Part shown: one piece after another, positions 35,186 through 44,772 of the stretch
Layout of the letters: each line of letters begins with the position of its first letter
How positions within the stretch are numbered: the first letter of the stretch is position 1
Assembly (NCBI GenBank): GCA_963831645.1
Contig: CAWHQZ010000014.1
Span: 1 to 64,000, forward strand
Source of the DNA: CAWHQZ01 sp963831645
GTDB lineage: Bacteria; Pseudomonadota; Alphaproteobacteria; Rhizobiales; Aestuariivirgaceae
Direction of reading: 5' to 3'
DNA: 64,000 bases
Position numbers and translations under genes: made by a program
The notes under the pieces: generated by a model
Told to the model about the DNA's origin: nothing
Databases searched by the model: none
Seen by the model: the letters and a program-made list of their open reading frames with translations, nothing else

Positions 35186-35560
35186 TCAGACTGCGGCCGG
35201 GCCGGCGCGTCGCAGGCGCTCGATCGTCCGTCGCGCGCGCTCGAAGTGGTGCGGCCGCAAATGATTGCGGATCATGTTGAAGGCGGCCAGCAGCACCGCC
35301 ATGTCATCGGTGAAGCCGAGCGCCAGGATCATGTCGGGAACCATGTCGAGCGGCAGCACGAAATAGGCCAAGGCAGCAAACAGCATGCCCTTCGCCTTGA
35401 TGGGCGTGGCGGGATCCGTGGCACAATAATAGGCGGCCACCGCAGTCTCGGCGAAAGGTATGCGGCTCAAGGAGCGTGCGAGCTTGGTCCAGAACTCCCG
35501 GCGGACCACGTCCTCGCCGGTCTCCAAACCCAGGGTATCGGTGCGGGTGTTGTCAGTCAT
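35186..35560 (-). CDS. YkvA (DUF1232) family protein
   Basis: A 124-residue protein with the DUF1232 core KGMLFAALAYFVLPLDMVPDMILALGFTDD, which forms two hydrophobic helices, so it is probably membrane-associated. Function unknown in the family. It ends 9 bases from the quinone reductase stop, tail to tail. Confidence 0.85.
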   Translation of the reverse strand: MTDNTRTDTLGLETGEDVVRREFWTKLARSLSRIPFAETAVAAYYCATDPATPIKAKGMLFAALAYFVLPLDMVPDMILALGFTDDMAVLLAAFNMIRNHLRPHHFERARRTIERLRRAGPAAV

Positions 35561-35599
35561 GGCACCTCTATGTGGAGAAGCCTGCGGTTCGCGTCAAGA

Positions 35600-35788
35600 T
35601 TATCGGGAAGCGAAATAGACCGCCGCCAGGAGGATCAGCACGGCAAGGAACTGGACCAGAACCCGCAGGCGCATGAGCTTCTGCGAAGCGCCGGCGCTGC
35701 CGCCGCGCATCATATTCCAGAGACCGGCCAGCAGAACAAGAAAAACCGCTCCCACCGCGATCGGCGCGAGATAGTCGATGGCGTTCAT
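35600..35788 (-). CDS. Twin-transmembrane HIG1-domain protein
   Basis: A 62-residue protein with two hydrophobic helices, YLAPIAVGAVFLVLLAGLWNMM and VLVQFLAVLILLAAVYF, joined by a short basic loop (SQKLMRLR). This is the hypoxia-induced gene 1 fold, found in alphaproteobacteria and mitochondria, where it associates with respiratory complexes. In rhizobia such genes often precede cobalamin and electron-transfer flavoprotein genes; here mcd, a flavoprotein dehydrogenase, lies immediately upstream (12 bases). Confidence 0.78.
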   Translation of the reverse strand: MNAIDYLAPIAVGAVFLVLLAGLWNMMRGGSAGASQKLMRLRVLVQFLAVLILLAAVYFASR

Positions 35789-35800
35789 GAACGGATCTCT

Positions 35801-37475
35801 TCAGTTGCCATGGTCGAGCAGCCGCCGAGCAATCACCTGGGCCTGAATCTCGGCGGCGCCCTCGAAAATGCTGAGAATTCTGGCATCGCACAGCACGCGC
35901 GAGATCTGGTACTCGAGCGCGAAACCGTTGCCGCCATGAATTTGAAGAGCATCGTCCGCTGCCGTCCAGGCGACGCGGGCGGCGAGAAGCTTGGCCATAC
36001 CGGCTTCGAGATCGCAGCGCCGGCCGGCGTCCTTTTCGCGGGCGGCGTGATAGGCGAGCTGGCGGGCGGCCATGATCTCGACCGCCATCATGGCGAGCTT
36101 GTCGGCGATGCGTGGGAACGAGATGATGGGTTTGCCGAACTGGATGCGGTTCTCGGCATAGGCGAGACCGAGCTCCAGCGCATTCTGGGCGACGCCGATG
36201 GCTCGCGCCGCCGTCTGGATGCGCGCCGACTCGAAGGTCTGCATCAGCTGCCGGAAGCCCTGACCCTCGGCTCCTCCGAGCAGATTTTCGGTCGGCACTG
36301 CGAAGGATTCGAACCTGATTTCGTACTCCTTGAGACCGCGATAGCCGAGCACCTCGATCTCGCTGCCGCTCATGCCCGGAACCGGGAACGGCTCGGCGTC
36401 GGTGCCGCGCGGTTTCTCGGCGATGAACATGGAGAGACCGCGGTGCCCGTCCTCATCGCTGCCGGTGCGGGCGAGCACGGCCATGAGGTCGGCGCGCACC
36501 GGGTGGGTGATCCAGGTCTTGTTGCCGGTGACGAGATAGCGCGCGCCGTCGCGGACCGCCCGGGTCCTGAGATTCGCCAGATCCGAGCCCACATCGGGTT
36601 CGGTGAAGACGGCCGTGGGCAGGAGCTCGCCTGCGGCGATCCCGGGCAGCCACCTTTTTTTCTGGGCTTGGCTGCCGCCGCCCAGAATCAGCTCGGAAGC
36701 GATCTCGGCACGGGTGCCGACGGAGCCTATTGCGATCCAGCCGCGCGACAGCTCTTCGGAGACGACGCACATGGCGACCTTGCCGAGGCCCATGCCGCCG
36801 TACTCCTCCGGCACGGTCAGGGCGAAGACGCCGAGGCGGGCGAGCTCGCTGACGAGATCCAGCGGCACATAGCCGTTGCGGCGATGAAGGTCGTGGGCGA
36901 TGGGCGCAACCCTGCTTTCGGTGAAGCGGTGCATCTGATCGCGCATCTGGTCGAGCGTCTCGTCTAGACCGCAGTCTCCGAACGTTGCCGATCCCTTCGC
37001 TTCGCACATCAGCTCGACGATGCGCCGGCGAGCTTCCGCCGCCGTTCCATGACCGAGGAACGGCGCTCCCGGGCCGTCAGCGAAACGCAGTAGTTCCGCG
37101 CGGGAAATTCCAAGCTCGGCCGGGCGTACGATCTCGCTCTGGTTCATCGGAATGCCGCCGAGAACCTGATTGAGATACTCCTCGAAGGCCAACTGGACGA
37201 GCAGGCTTTCAAGCTCGCCGAGCCGGCCGGCGGCGGTCAGCCGCTCCGCATATCGGAGAAGCGCGCGCAGCGTTTCGACATAGGTGGAAAGCCAGGCCAG
37301 ACCATGGGCTGTTGCGCTGGAAGCGCTCGAGAAGGTCGCCCGACACCTTGCCCTCGGCACACACCATGCTCGCGACGTGCTGGCGGGCGCTGCCGTGCAG
37401 TCGTTCGAGCCCGGCCACCGCGGCCTCGGCGCAACGCACAAGGCGGGGCAATAGAGGAGCAGCAGGCTCGGGCAT
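35801..37475 (-). CDS. mcd: (2S)-methylsuccinyl-CoA dehydrogenase, N-terminal frameshift
   Basis: An acyl-CoA dehydrogenase of about 557 residues with an extra N-terminal helical part, typical of Mcd, which oxidises methylsuccinyl-CoA to mesaconyl-CoA in the ethylmalonyl-CoA pathway. Motifs: HGLAWLSTYVETLRALLRYAERL, YGGMGLGKVAM, TEPDVGSDLANL, QIHGGNGFALEYQ. The N-terminal 55 codons (MPEPAAPLLPRLVRCAEA) are in another frame; one extra base in the run at 37304-37306 explains it. The long open frame alone begins at 37441. Proximity to ccr and ecm supports the assignment. Confidence 0.82.
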
Positions 37476-37494
37476 GATCCCGCGGACGCCCCGG

Positions 37495-37763
37495 TTAACG
37501 GCGCTTCACGCCGGCCAGCAGGCGGTCTTTTTCCTCAGGCGCGAGGTCTGCGCCAGTCGCGTCCTTCGAGATCCCGCCGCAAGCGACCAGAGCATGTTCA
37601 GGCTGACGCGCTTCGGGAACGCGGTCTTGAGCCGGATGTATGTTTTCACCGGGCCCAGAACGCGCAGCTCGCCCAGTGTCCGGATGCCGGTGCTGGCCAG
37701 CATCGTGGCGGATTTGGGTCCGATATTGCGTAACGCACCGACCGGCTTGGCACTGTCCTTCAT
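37495..37763 (-). pseudogene. TfoX C-terminal domain protein, frameshifted
   Basis: The N-terminal frame reads LRNIGPKSATMLASTGIRTLGEL and VSLNMLWSLAAG, the TfoX C-terminal (helix-hairpin-helix-like) domain. The natural ending ISKDATGADLAPEEKDRLL lies in a second frame. One missing base near 37573-37579 separates them; repaired, the protein has about 89 residues. In other bacteria TfoX is a competence regulator, but free-standing C-terminal domains like this have no known role. It lies 19 bases upstream of mcd on the same strand. Confidence 0.65.
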
Positions 37764-37855
37764 GGCGGCGGTGTACTATCACCAACGCCTTGTGGGGCGA
37801 AGGGGGTTTCCTCAGCGGACGACATGCATCACTTTCACCACGTGAAAAGCTTCGG

Positions 37856-38695
37856 ATGACCGCGCCGCGCCCGGAAATTGCGGCGCTCGTGCGCGAAGCC
37901 TTTCATCGGCTGATCGCCGACGAGGCCTTTGCGCTCGCCGGCAACATCGCCTTTCGCATCGTGTTTTCGACGTTTCCGTTCCTGATCTTTCTGACCGCGC
38001 TCGGCGGGTTTTTCGGCAACGAGCAGCTGGCGGAACGCGTGGTCGACTTCCTCCTCGGCATCGCCCCGGCGGAAATCGTAAAGCCGCTGGTGCCCGAAAT
38101 CCATTCGATCCTGACGGTGCCGCGAAAGGGCCTGTTGAGCATTTCGGTCGCCTTGACGATCTGGAGCGCCATGGGCGGCATTGACAGTGTGCGCGTGGGC
38201 CTCAACCGAGCCTACGACATCAGGGAGAACCGGAGCGGGCTGCGCACCTTTTCGCTTGGCGTCATTTTCGTCATCGGCTCGGCAGCGCTGCTGCTGGCCC
38301 TGTCGTTGCTCATCGTGTTCGCTCCGCTCCTGTTCCGCCTGATCGAAACCTACGTGCCGGCGATGCGGCCAGGCGTTGATGCCATCGATCCGCTGCGCTA
38401 CCCGGTCGCCATCGTGCTCCTGGTGGGCGGAATGCTGCTGTGTCACCTGTTTCTGCCGGCACGCCGCCGCACGCTTGGCGAAGTGCTGCCCGGCGTGCTC
38501 ATTACCGTGTTCGTGTGGATCGTGCTTTCTGCCGCTTTCTCCTATTATCTGGCGCGCTTCAATACGTTTGCGTTGACCTATGCGTCGCTGTCGGGTTTGT
38601 TCGCGGCGATGTTCTTCGTCTACCTCTCGGCCGTGGTGCTGATCCTCGGCGGCGAGGTGAACCGCGTGATCGCTTTACGCCGCAATCACGGTTGA
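37856..38695 (+). CDS. YihY/BrkB-family membrane protein
   Basis: A 279-residue integral membrane protein with about six hydrophobic segments (NIAFRIVFSTFPFLIFLTAL; LGVIFVIGSAALLLALSLLIVF; ITVFVWIVLSAAFSYYL; FAAMFFVYLSAVVLILGGE). The final NRVIALRR is typical of the BrkB family, once called ribonuclease BN. The transport or structural function is unknown. The ATG at 37856 begins the family match; the longer frame start at 37640 lies across the tfoX region. Convergent with ccr, 3 bases away. Confidence 0.82.
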   Translation: MTAPRPEIAALVREAFHRLIADEAFALAGNIAFRIVFSTFPFLIFLTALGGFFGNEQLAERVVDFLLGIAPAEIVKPLVPEIHSILTVPRKGLLSISVALTIWSAMGGIDSVRVGLNRAYDIRENRSGLRTFSLGVIFVIGSAALLLALSLLIVFAPLLFRLIETYVPAMRPGVDAIDPLRYPVAIVLLVGGMLLCHLFLPARRRTLGEVLPGVLITVFVWIVLSAAFSYYLARFNTFALTYASLSGLFAAMFFVYLSAVVLILGGEVNRVIALRRNHG

Positions 38696-38698
38696 GCA

Positions 38699-39991
38699 TT
38701 AACCCGCTGCTTCGAGCGCGTCCTCGAAGGTCCTCAGCCCGGGCCGGAGAGCGGAAACGAGAACCGCCATGTTGCCCGGCCGGTGCTCATTCCGCCACAT
38801 CTTCATGTGCGCCTTCGGGATATCGCGCCAGCCATAGACTTCCGACATGCACGGGTCGATGCGCTGGGCGGCGACGAGCTTGTTGGCATTGGCGGCCTGC
38901 ATGAGGTTGGCGAAGTGCGAGCCCTGCACGCGCTTCTGATGCATCCAGACGTAGCGGGCGTCCATGGTTAGGTTGTAGCCGCTGGTGCCGGCGCAGATGA
39001 CCACCATGCCGCCGCGTTTGACGATGAACACCGAGACGGGAAATGTCTCCTCTCCAGGATGCTCGAACACGAGATCGACATTGTTGCCCTTGCCGGTGAA
39101 GTTCCAGATGGCCTTGCCGAACTCGCGCACGTCCTTCAGCCAGCGCGTATAGTCGTCGCTGCCGACCTTGGGCATGGCGCCCCAGCAGTTGAAGCGCTTA
39201 CGGTTGATTACGCCCCGGGCGCCGAGCTGCATGACGAAATCCACCTTCTCGTCATCCGAGATCACCCCGATGGCGTTGCCGCCGGCGGTGGCGGTCAGCT
39301 GAACGGCCATCGATCCCAGACCGCCCGAGGCGCCCCATACCAGCACGTTCTGGCCAGGCTTCAGCGTATGCGGCCGGTGGCCGAACAGCATGCGGTAGGC
39401 GGTGGCCAGCGTCAGCATGTAACAGGCGCTCTCTTCCCACGTCAGGTGCCGGGGCCGCGGAAGCAGCTGCCGCGCCTGCACCCGACAGAATTGAGCGAAC
39501 GATCCGTCCGGCGTCTCGTAGCCCCAGATGCGCTGCGAGGGGGAGAACATCGGATCGCCGCCGTTGCACTCTTCATCATCGCCGTCGTCCTGGTTGCAGT
39601 GAACGACGACCTCGTCGCCGACCTGCCAGCGACGGACCTTGGCGCCGACCGCATAGACGATGCCCGAGGCATCGGAGCCGGCTACGTGGTAGGCATTGCG
39701 GTGACTGTCGATGGGCGAGATCGGCTTGCCGAGGGATGCCCAAACGCCGTTGTAGTTCACCCCGGCCGCCATGACGAGGATGAGGCATTCGTCCTCGCCG
39801 ATCGGCCAGGTGGGCAGGACCTCGACCTGCATGGCGGTGTCGGGCGGGCCGTGACGATCCCGGCGGATGGCCCAGCCGTACATGTTGCGCGGCACATGAC
39901 CCAGCGGCGGAATCTCGCCGACCTCATAGAGGTCTTTCCCGGCAGGGCTTGAAGCGGTTGAAGCAACTCTCGCCGCGGGGACGGAAATCAT
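38699..39991 (-). CDS. ccrA: Crotonyl-CoA carboxylase/reductase
   Basis: A 430-residue NADPH-dependent medium-chain reductase that carboxylates crotonyl-CoA to ethylmalonyl-CoA, the key step of the ethylmalonyl-CoA pathway. Family blocks: LGHVPRNMYGWAIRRDRHG, AAGVNYNGVWASLGKP, IWGYETPDGSFAQF, VLVWGASGGLGSMAVQ (NADPH site), FEHPGEETFPVSVF and YVWMHQKRVQGSHFANL. Length is full. mcd lies about 1.2 kb downstream on the same strand and ecm is 8.8 kb upstream on the other strand. Confidence 0.95.
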   Translation of the reverse strand: MISVPAARVASTASSPAGKDLYEVGEIPPLGHVPRNMYGWAIRRDRHGPPDTAMQVEVLPTWPIGEDECLILVMAAGVNYNGVWASLGKPISPIDSHRNAYHVAGSDASGIVYAVGAKVRRWQVGDEVVVHCNQDDGDDEECNGGDPMFSPSQRIWGYETPDGSFAQFCRVQARQLLPRPRHLTWEESACYMLTLATAYRMLFGHRPHTLKPGQNVLVWGASGGLGSMAVQLTATAGGNAIGVISDDEKVDFVMQLGARGVINRKRFNCWGAMPKVGSDDYTRWLKDVREFGKAIWNFTGKGNNVDLVFEHPGEETFPVSVFIVKRGGMVVICAGTSGYNLTMDARYVWMHQKRVQGSHFANLMQAANANKLVAAQRIDPCMSEVYGWRDIPKAHMKMWRNEHRPGNMAVLVSALRPGLRTFEDALEAAG

Positions 39992-40114
39992 GAGCCTTGT
40001 CGCTCCGATCGGGCATTCGCCCGGAGACTATTTTGCACCGCAACCGTTGTCATGTCTTCAGGATTGAGGTGACAGCGACTATCTCATGAAGGAGCCGTTC
40101 GACAACCCAGATTC

Positions 40115-40138
40115 CGGAAAAGTGTGCACACTTTTCCG
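40115..40138. repeat. Perfect 24-base palindrome (Rhizobiales-type intergenic repeat)
   Basis: Half-site CGGAAAAGTGTG (40115-40126) is followed directly by its exact reverse complement CACACTTTTCCG (40127-40138). It lies in the 256-base gap upstream of ccr. Many rhizobial genomes carry dispersed elements with the phrase CCGGAAAAGTGTG followed by a GCTC-containing tail, as here. A role as transcriptional terminator of the C69 gene or protein-binding site is possible. Confidence 0.65.
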
Positions 40139-40247
40139 ACAAGAATACGCTCCAATTATTTGGTCCTGCGCATTCTTTACCGGCTGGTATGAGGCATGCC
40201 CTCGTGCAACGACCACGCAACGGCAGGCGGACCAGCACGCGCCAGCT

Positions 40248-41543
40248 TCATTGTACCCACGGCATCGCCGCGGCACGGTTGAAACGGTCCCACATGGCGG
40301 CGAAGCCAGGGTGCTGGAATGTGAAGTTGCGCCGCTCTAGATCGGTGATCCACTGGTCAGTGGCGTCGCCAGCCCGCCGCCAGCAGTCGCGCATGAATTC
40401 GGCCTTCTGCGCCGGGGGCGCGTCGATGAGCTTGCGGCCTTCGGCGAAAAATTCGTCCTCGAGCCGTTCAAAGCTCGCGCGGATCTCCGCTCCCAGGGTG
40501 TGGAAAGCCGCCATGGCTCGCCGATGGAGGTGCTCATGCTTCCACCATAGCGCGTCGTCGGTGTAAATCTCACGCGGCAGCGGCCCGGTCTCGGGCATCG
40601 CCGCGCCGAAGTAGACCGGCTTGAAGACCGACACGCAAGTGCCGGAGGTCGCAGTCACCCAGGCCATCGCGCCTTGGGGCGCCGCCTCCATCATCATCGC
40701 GCCGCAGGCCTGCCAGAACCGATCGGGGTGCGGGCCGGCGTGCATGCAGATGTTCGTGCAAACCTCGCCCTCGGTCGGATCGTAGCCCTCTGGGTGCTGG
40801 CGCAGCAGATCCGCCATGGTCCGCAGGTCGATCTTGCCCTCACGCGCCTTCATCCAATCATACGCGACTTGGCGGCGCTGCCGCGCGCCTACCGAGCTAA
40901 CCTTCTGCTCGTCCTCGAATGTTTTCTGGAAATCGATCTTGCCATCGCCGTTCGGCTTGAGCGGCACGCTGGAAGTCTGCCAGTCGGCATGGATCGTCAT
41001 GGCATTGGAAATGGCCCCGACGCCCTTGACCTCGCGCGCCACCCAGTCGCGACCGGCCGTCTCGATCACATAGGCGGAGCTTTTGTCGGAGACAAGATAG
41101 CTCGAATCGAAATGTGAATTGCCGCGCAGCTCGCAGTTTCCGCCCTGGCCGTGCGCCGTCAGCACATTTTCGAAAACCTGCATGGCCTCGTCGCAGGTCT
41201 CAGCGCGCTCGAGCATCAGGCGGAGCAGATCGCCGGTAATGAGCCCATCGCTCTTTTCTTCACGGTTGCTAAAGATGGCCTCGTTGCCGACGGCGACACC
41301 GTGCTCGTTGAGGCCGATCTCGCCGCCCCAGGTCCAGTACGCCTTGTCGATGATTATTTCGTGGGTCTCACGTGCTTGCGGAACCACGATATGAGTTGTG
41401 CGCAGCATCGCGCCATCCGGATATCTTCGCCGCGGCAACCGCAATACGGCCTGCGCTTCGTTGACCTCGCAATCGGCGTTCTTGGCTGCCAGTGTGGTCC
41501 GTGTGCTAGTGGCGGTCGGCAGGGCAACGAAACTGTCACACAT
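40248..41543 (-). CDS. C69-family dipeptidase (secernin-like)
   Basis: A 431-residue N-terminal-nucleophile hydrolase. It begins MCDSFVALP, so Cys2 would become the nucleophile after Met removal, as in PepD and secernins; TLAAKNADCE, YWTWGGEIGLNEHGVAVGNEAI and GNSHFDSSYLVSDKSSAYVIET are further family blocks. It has no signal peptide and probably cleaves dipeptides in the cytoplasm. It lies with a serine hydrolase and a Dpp-type importer, which suggests the substrates arrive through that transporter. Confidence 0.82.
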   Translation of the reverse strand: MCDSFVALPTATSTRTTLAAKNADCEVNEAQAVLRLPRRRYPDGAMLRTTHIVVPQARETHEIIIDKAYWTWGGEIGLNEHGVAVGNEAIFSNREEKSDGLITGDLLRLMLERAETCDEAMQVFENVLTAHGQGGNCELRGNSHFDSSYLVSDKSSAYVIETAGRDWVAREVKGVGAISNAMTIHADWQTSSVPLKPNGDGKIDFQKTFEDEQKVSSVGARQRRQVAYDWMKAREGKIDLRTMADLLRQHPEGYDPTEGEVCTNICMHAGPHPDRFWQACGAMMMEAAPQGAMAWVTATSGTCVSVFKPVYFGAAMPETGPLPREIYTDDALWWKHEHLHRRAMAAFHTLGAEIRASFERLEDEFFAEGRKLIDAPPAQKAEFMRDCWRRAGDATDQWITDLERRNFTFQHPGFAAMWDRFNRAAAMPWVQ

Positions 41544-41611
41544 GGCGGGCTCCCATCGGTTACACCTGTTTCACGCGCGTCGTCGCCTTGGATTTGCCTC
41601 GGCGTATCAGA

Positions 41612-42709
41612 TCACTTCCGTTTGCTTAGCGCATCGCGGGCGGCATGAAGGATCTCGCCGAATGGCTGGTTGATGCCCTTGAGGAAGAAGGACTTGAAAT
41701 CGGCCGCTCCGGAATTTTGGATCAACATAGCCGTGGCGCCCGTAGCTTCATCCCTTCCCATGAGACTGGTGTGCCCCGGAATCTGACCAAGATGTCCCTT
41801 TGCGTCTATGTCGCCATACCGCATGACCAGCAGTCCGTGCCCATTCGCCACGACGTTCGACCCCGGGAAGCTCGCCGGATTGAGGTTGTCCTTCATCTCC
41901 GACAATTGCTTGCTGCCAAGGATCCGTCCGTCGAACAACGCATTCAGGAACGTGACGACGTCTCGAGGAGTCGAGACCATGTCGCCGGCGGCATTTGCTC
42001 CAGACATCGGAAACCACTCGGTCGAGTCCCAGACACCATCGATCGGATCGCCGGCGCCACTGATATCCCACTGCGGTTTTTCGTCGTCATCAGCGTGCAT
42101 GTAACCGCGTGCCTCTCGTTCGAGCGGGAACTCTTCATGCGTGCCCACCCAGGTGTCCCGCATTCGCAACGGTTCGAATATCCGGCGTCTCAAGTGGTCC
42201 GAATAAGGGCGCTTGGTCTCGCGTCCGATGATGATTCCGGCAAGCACATAGCCCGTGTTCGAGTACGCCATGCCGTGCCATGGCTCCTTCTGCACGCCAT
42301 GCTTGAAAGCGAATTCGACGATCTCGTCTGCGGCCCAGATCCTGTCGGAGATCATCGGCATCGCGGTCTCGAAGTCCGGAAGGCCGCTGCGGTGATTCAG
42401 CAGGATTCGCACAGGCATTCGGCCGGCCTTCGGCAGATCCGGAAACCACCTGGTGATCGGCTCTTCCAGATTCACCTTGCCGTCTTCAACGAGCAGGTGA
42501 AGTCCTGTTGCAATGAACGTCTTGGTGCAGCTCGCGATCCTGAAGGTGTGATCGGGTCGCATCGGAACCTTCCGAAACTTGTCGGCCAGCCCGCTCACGA
42601 GAAGAATGGCCTCCTCGCCAGGGATGCTGACCGCCAGCGAAACACCGGTCACACCGCGCTCGACATGCGCGTCGAGAATTGTCTGGAGCTGGTTCTTCAG
42701 TCCGGTCAC
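41612..42709 (-). CDS. Serine hydrolase, beta-lactamase class C/DD-peptidase family
   Basis: A 365-residue penicillin-binding-like serine hydrolase. The SxxK nucleophile motif is SCTK in FRIASCTKTFIA (about residue 60), the second motif is YSN in AYSNTGYVLAG, and the third box is HTS in IPGHTSLMG, a variant of HTG. No signal peptide is visible, so a cytoplasmic D-aminopeptidase or esterase role is more likely than beta-lactam resistance. It is 68 bases upstream of the C69 gene and divergent from the Dpp operon. Confidence 0.8.
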   Translation of the reverse strand: MTGLKNQLQTILDAHVERGVTGVSLAVSIPGEEAILLVSGLADKFRKVPMRPDHTFRIASCTKTFIATGLHLLVEDGKVNLEEPITRWFPDLPKAGRMPVRILLNHRSGLPDFETAMPMISDRIWAADEIVEFAFKHGVQKEPWHGMAYSNTGYVLAGIIIGRETKRPYSDHLRRRIFEPLRMRDTWVGTHEEFPLEREARGYMHADDDEKPQWDISGAGDPIDGVWDSTEWFPMSGANAAGDMVSTPRDVVTFLNALFDGRILGSKQLSEMKDNLNPASFPGSNVVANGHGLLVMRYGDIDAKGHLGQIPGHTSLMGRDEATGATAMLIQNSGAADFKSFFLKGINQPFGEILHAARDALSKRK

Positions 42710-43044
42710 TGGTCGTCTCCCCGTGCTCTTACGCCGCTACCCATATGACGAACCCCGGATATGCATGCTGTTGCAGCGCGGACGTCAGGTGTCTTGGAAA
42801 GTACCGACATCACGACTTGCGTAGTCTACGCAGGCGGTGGCGTGCCGATCAAGGAGGGGGTTGAGCGGCTGCTTGGCGTGATTTGCGGCCGACCGGCCCG
42901 CGGTCGATCAAGCGGCTGACCCGATATGCACTTGTCAGTCGCTTCCGGCGTCGGTAGCGTGAAACTCTCGCTCCGAACCTGCTTAAAGACGGGTATGTGC
43001 GAGCGTTGAAGCGCAAGAAAATCGACTATCCCTGGGAGGGAATC
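42710..43044. promoter_or_regulatory. Divergent intergenic region before Dpp-type operon
   Basis: 335 bases lie between the serine hydrolase start and the binding-protein start, so both promoters should be here. A short rightward frame from about 42760 to 42918 (about 52 codons) has plausible composition but no recognised family. No clear palindrome or riboswitch was seen. Confidence 0.35.
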
Positions 43045-44628
43045 ATGACACATACCAAAATTGGTTGCCAGGCTGTCGGATTTGGCAAAAGGTCCTCGGG
43101 CCTCGCGGCGGCTGTGCTCGTCGCTGTCGGCTTCTCGGCGACAATGGCGCCCATTGCGGCAGCCGCGGATATCAAGCGCGGTGGTACGCTTATCCTGGCA
43201 CGACCCGACGAGCCGTTGACCTTCGATCCGTTTATTCCCGGGGACAATGGCTCAATCTACGCCATCGAGCAGGTCTGCGACGCGCTGATCGAAGCCGACG
43301 ACACCGGGCTCGGGCTGCGTCCTGCACTTGCCGAATCGTGGGAGGTGTCGGCCGACGGGCTCACCTACATCTTCAAGATTCGCGATGCCAAGTTCAGCAA
43401 CGGCGAGCCGGTGACCGTGGACGACGTGGTGTTCACCCTGCAGACCCTGAGTGACCCGGCCAAATATCTGGCCTTCGTGCTGAAACCGGTAAAGGCGATC
43501 AGCGCGTCCGACGACCGGCATCTCAAGATCGAGCTGAAGGAGCCCTACGCGCCACTGTTGTCGGCGCTCTCTGCCTATGCCGCGAGCATCGTCCAAAAGA
43601 AGGCCTACCAGGCCGACGCGGTGAAGTTCGGTACCTCACCGGTGTGCGCTGGGCCATTCATGGTCGAGAGCTATGCGCGCGGCTCGACCGTGGTGCTGAA
43701 AGCCAATCCCCACTACTGGGATATCGGCGCCGACGGAAAGTCGTTGCCCTATCTCGACGGGGTAGAACTGCGCTACGTCCCGGAGAGCAATTCACGCGTA
43801 CTGGGTTTGCGTAACGGCGACTATGACGCGATTTCCACGGTCGCCTTCAATCAGGCGAAGTCACTTGAGAGCGATCCCAAACTGGTGATCGAATCGACAC
43901 CCATCTTCCGTCTCGACTACGTCTACCTGAACCACACCAAAAAACCGCTCGACAGCAAGGACTTTCGGCTTGCCCTTAACCACGCGGCAGATCGTGACGC
44001 ACTATTGAAGGCGGTGTATTTCGGGTACGGAGAAGTGCCGAACTCCTACATGCCGAAGGTGAATTTCCATTCTGACAGCGTCAGCCGCATTCCTTTCGAC
44101 ATCGAGAAGGCGAAACAGCTCGTCCAGAAGGCCGGCTACGACGGCACGCCGATCCAGATCATGGTGGACACTGGCAACGCGCCGTCCCGACAGGTCGCGA
44201 CCATTCTGCAAGAGGGCTGGGGGCAGGCCGGCATCAAGAGCGAGATCGTCGAGTTCGACGTGGGCACCGCCTGGACCATGACGACCAAGGGTGAGTACCA
44301 AGCCTACGTCAGCTACATCACCAGCGACATTAACGATACCGACGAGCTGGCTACCATCCAGGCCGACGCCAAGGCGGGGTCGAATGCGTTCTTCACCTGG
44401 TACGACAACAAGGACGTGCAAAAGATGCTGACCGAGGCGCGTGGTGCGCCGGACCCGGCGAAGCGAGCTGAGCTCTATGCGAAGGTGCAGGAAATCACCT
44501 ACCACGACGGCTACAGCATTCCGCTGAACTTCGCGCCGGTGATCAACGGGACCCAACGCGACGTCAAGGACTTCAAGCAGTTGGCGAACGGTTGGTGGTG
44601 GCTGAAGAAAGTGTGGCTGGACAGGTAG
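43045..44628 (+). CDS. Peptide/opine ABC transporter substrate-binding protein
   Basis: A 527-residue family 5 solute-binding protein (DppA/OppA class). Signal peptide with the hydrophobic core GLAAAVLVAVGFSATMAPIAAAAD (about residues 19-42), then KRGGTLILARPDEPLTFDP, SWEVSADGLTYIFKIRDAKFSNGEPVT and the conserved PYLDGVELRYVPE. Good ribosome binding site (GGGAGGGA) before ATG 43045, so the frame start at 42997 was rejected. Permeases and ATPases follow. It binds di- or oligopeptides or related amino-acid conjugates; substrate not resolved. Confidence 0.87.
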   Translation: MTHTKIGCQAVGFGKRSSGLAAAVLVAVGFSATMAPIAAAADIKRGGTLILARPDEPLTFDPFIPGDNGSIYAIEQVCDALIEADDTGLGLRPALAESWEVSADGLTYIFKIRDAKFSNGEPVTVDDVVFTLQTLSDPAKYLAFVLKPVKAISASDDRHLKIELKEPYAPLLSALSAYAASIVQKKAYQADAVKFGTSPVCAGPFMVESYARGSTVVLKANPHYWDIGADGKSLPYLDGVELRYVPESNSRVLGLRNGDYDAISTVAFNQAKSLESDPKLVIESTPIFRLDYVYLNHTKKPLDSKDFRLALNHAADRDALLKAVYFGYGEVPNSYMPKVNFHSDSVSRIPFDIEKAKQLVQKAGYDGTPIQIMVDTGNAPSRQVATILQEGWGQAGIKSEIVEFDVGTAWTMTTKGEYQAYVSYITSDINDTDELATIQADAKAGSNAFFTWYDNKDVQKMLTEARGAPDPAKRAELYAKVQEITYHDGYSIPLNFAPVINGTQRDVKDFKQLANGWWWLKKVWLDR

Positions 44629-44772
44629 ATTTCGTTGATTCCCGCGACCGCTGGTCTGCGGATCGACTAACAGCTTTCCGCCCGCATGCCCCGGTCTGAC
44701 GGCGGCAGTCCCAGAGCCTCATTCTGCGCTTGTCAGAGTATGGAGCCCGGGCCCTCGGCCTTGTGACGCCTG

